Under the pieces are notes generated by a model. The model was not told the DNA's origin and ran no database searches. It saw only the letters and a list, made by a program, of their open reading frames with translations. Shown in pieces: positions 6,246 to 6,393 of a stretch of DNA of 6,393 bases. Location: assembly GCA_947457605.1 (NCBI GenBank), contig CANGWP010000121.1, positions 1 to 6,393 on the forward strand. The letters run 5' to 3'. A program made the translations under genes and the position numbers. Source of the DNA: Bdellovibrionales bacterium. Its GTDB lineage: Bacteria; Bdellovibrionota; UBA1018; CAIMNF01. The stretch's first letter is position 1; the number at the start of each line of letters is the position of its first letter.

Positions 6246-6393
6246 ATGTCAGCGAGTGCAGGTCAAAATCTAGGAAAAATCAAAGCAGTAATTGGTCCCG
6301 TAGTGGATGTGGAGTTCCCATCCGGAAAGGTACCGCCGATTTACCAATCCGTCCGGGTGACCAATAAAACCAACAGCGACAAAGATTGGAATC
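6246..6393 (+). CDS. atpD: F-type ATP synthase subunit beta (5' part only, cut by window end)
   Basis: This is the first 49 codons of the catalytic beta subunit; the frame is open to the window edge. The start reads MSASAGQNLGKIKAVIGPVVDV. The GKIKAVIGPVVDVEF block (10-24) is the opening strand of the N-terminal beta barrel found in all beta subunits, and PPIYQSVRV (30-38) continues it. The nucleotide-binding domain with its catalytic P-loop lies beyond the window. Seven or so residues before the barrel are a common, variable extension. It follows atpG in the standard order; epsilon (atpC) would be expected next. The partial state is only due to the window edge, not to a broken gene. Confidence 0.97.
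   Translation, partial: MSASAGQNLGKIKAVIGPVVDVEFPSGKVPPIYQSVRVTNKTNSDKDWN

Overview
This window reads as an ordinary, tightly packed stretch of bacterial chromosome with all genes on the + strand. Two blocks can be distinguished. The first is parA-parB-bactofilin (chromosome segregation plus a cytoskeletal protein). The second is an F-type ATP synthase cluster in the order b', b, delta, alpha, gamma and the start of beta. The order parAB-bactofilin-atpF'FHAGD, the paired b/b' stalk genes and the roughly balanced base composition fit the former Deltaproteobacteria. From memory of gene order, a Bdellovibrio-like lineage (Bdellovibrionota/Oligoflexia) fits best. That assignment is inference; no database was searched.

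Layout: 1-85 is upstream sequence with a small dyad and a possible weak promoter. ParA is at 86-910, ParB at 914-1927 and bactofilin at 1931-2290. The three are separated by only 3 nt each, and parB and the bactofilin gene have their Shine-Dalgarno sequence inside the preceding gene, so they look like one transcript. A 91-nt gap (2291-2381) holds a weak hairpin with a T-rich end and a lone TTGACC element; it is the only place in the window where an atp promoter could sit. The atp genes then follow: b' 2382-2822, b 2822-3304, delta 3304-3837, alpha 3857-5362, gamma 5362-6231 and beta from 6246 past the window end. Three junctions (b'/b, b/delta, alpha/gamma) are one-base stop/start overlaps, while alpha and beta each have a short leader with a strong Shine-Dalgarno. 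This matches the higher copy number of alpha and beta (three each per complex).

How the genes work together: ParB (a CTP-dependent DNA clamp loaded at parS) and ParA (an ATPase that binds the nucleoid) move replicated origins apart. The bactofilin is a polymer-forming scaffold that in some relatives positions ParAB. The atp genes encode all of F1 seen so far plus the two peripheral-stalk proteins. The a and c subunits (atpB, atpE) are not adjacent, so the ATP synthase genes are split between loci. Epsilon (atpC) would be expected just downstream.

I found no mobile element, CRISPR array, RNA gene or clearly novel system. The points most worth a second look are substitutions in ParA at positions that normally bind DNA, the tight coupling of a bactofilin gene to parAB, and the absence of a recognisable parS site near parAB.
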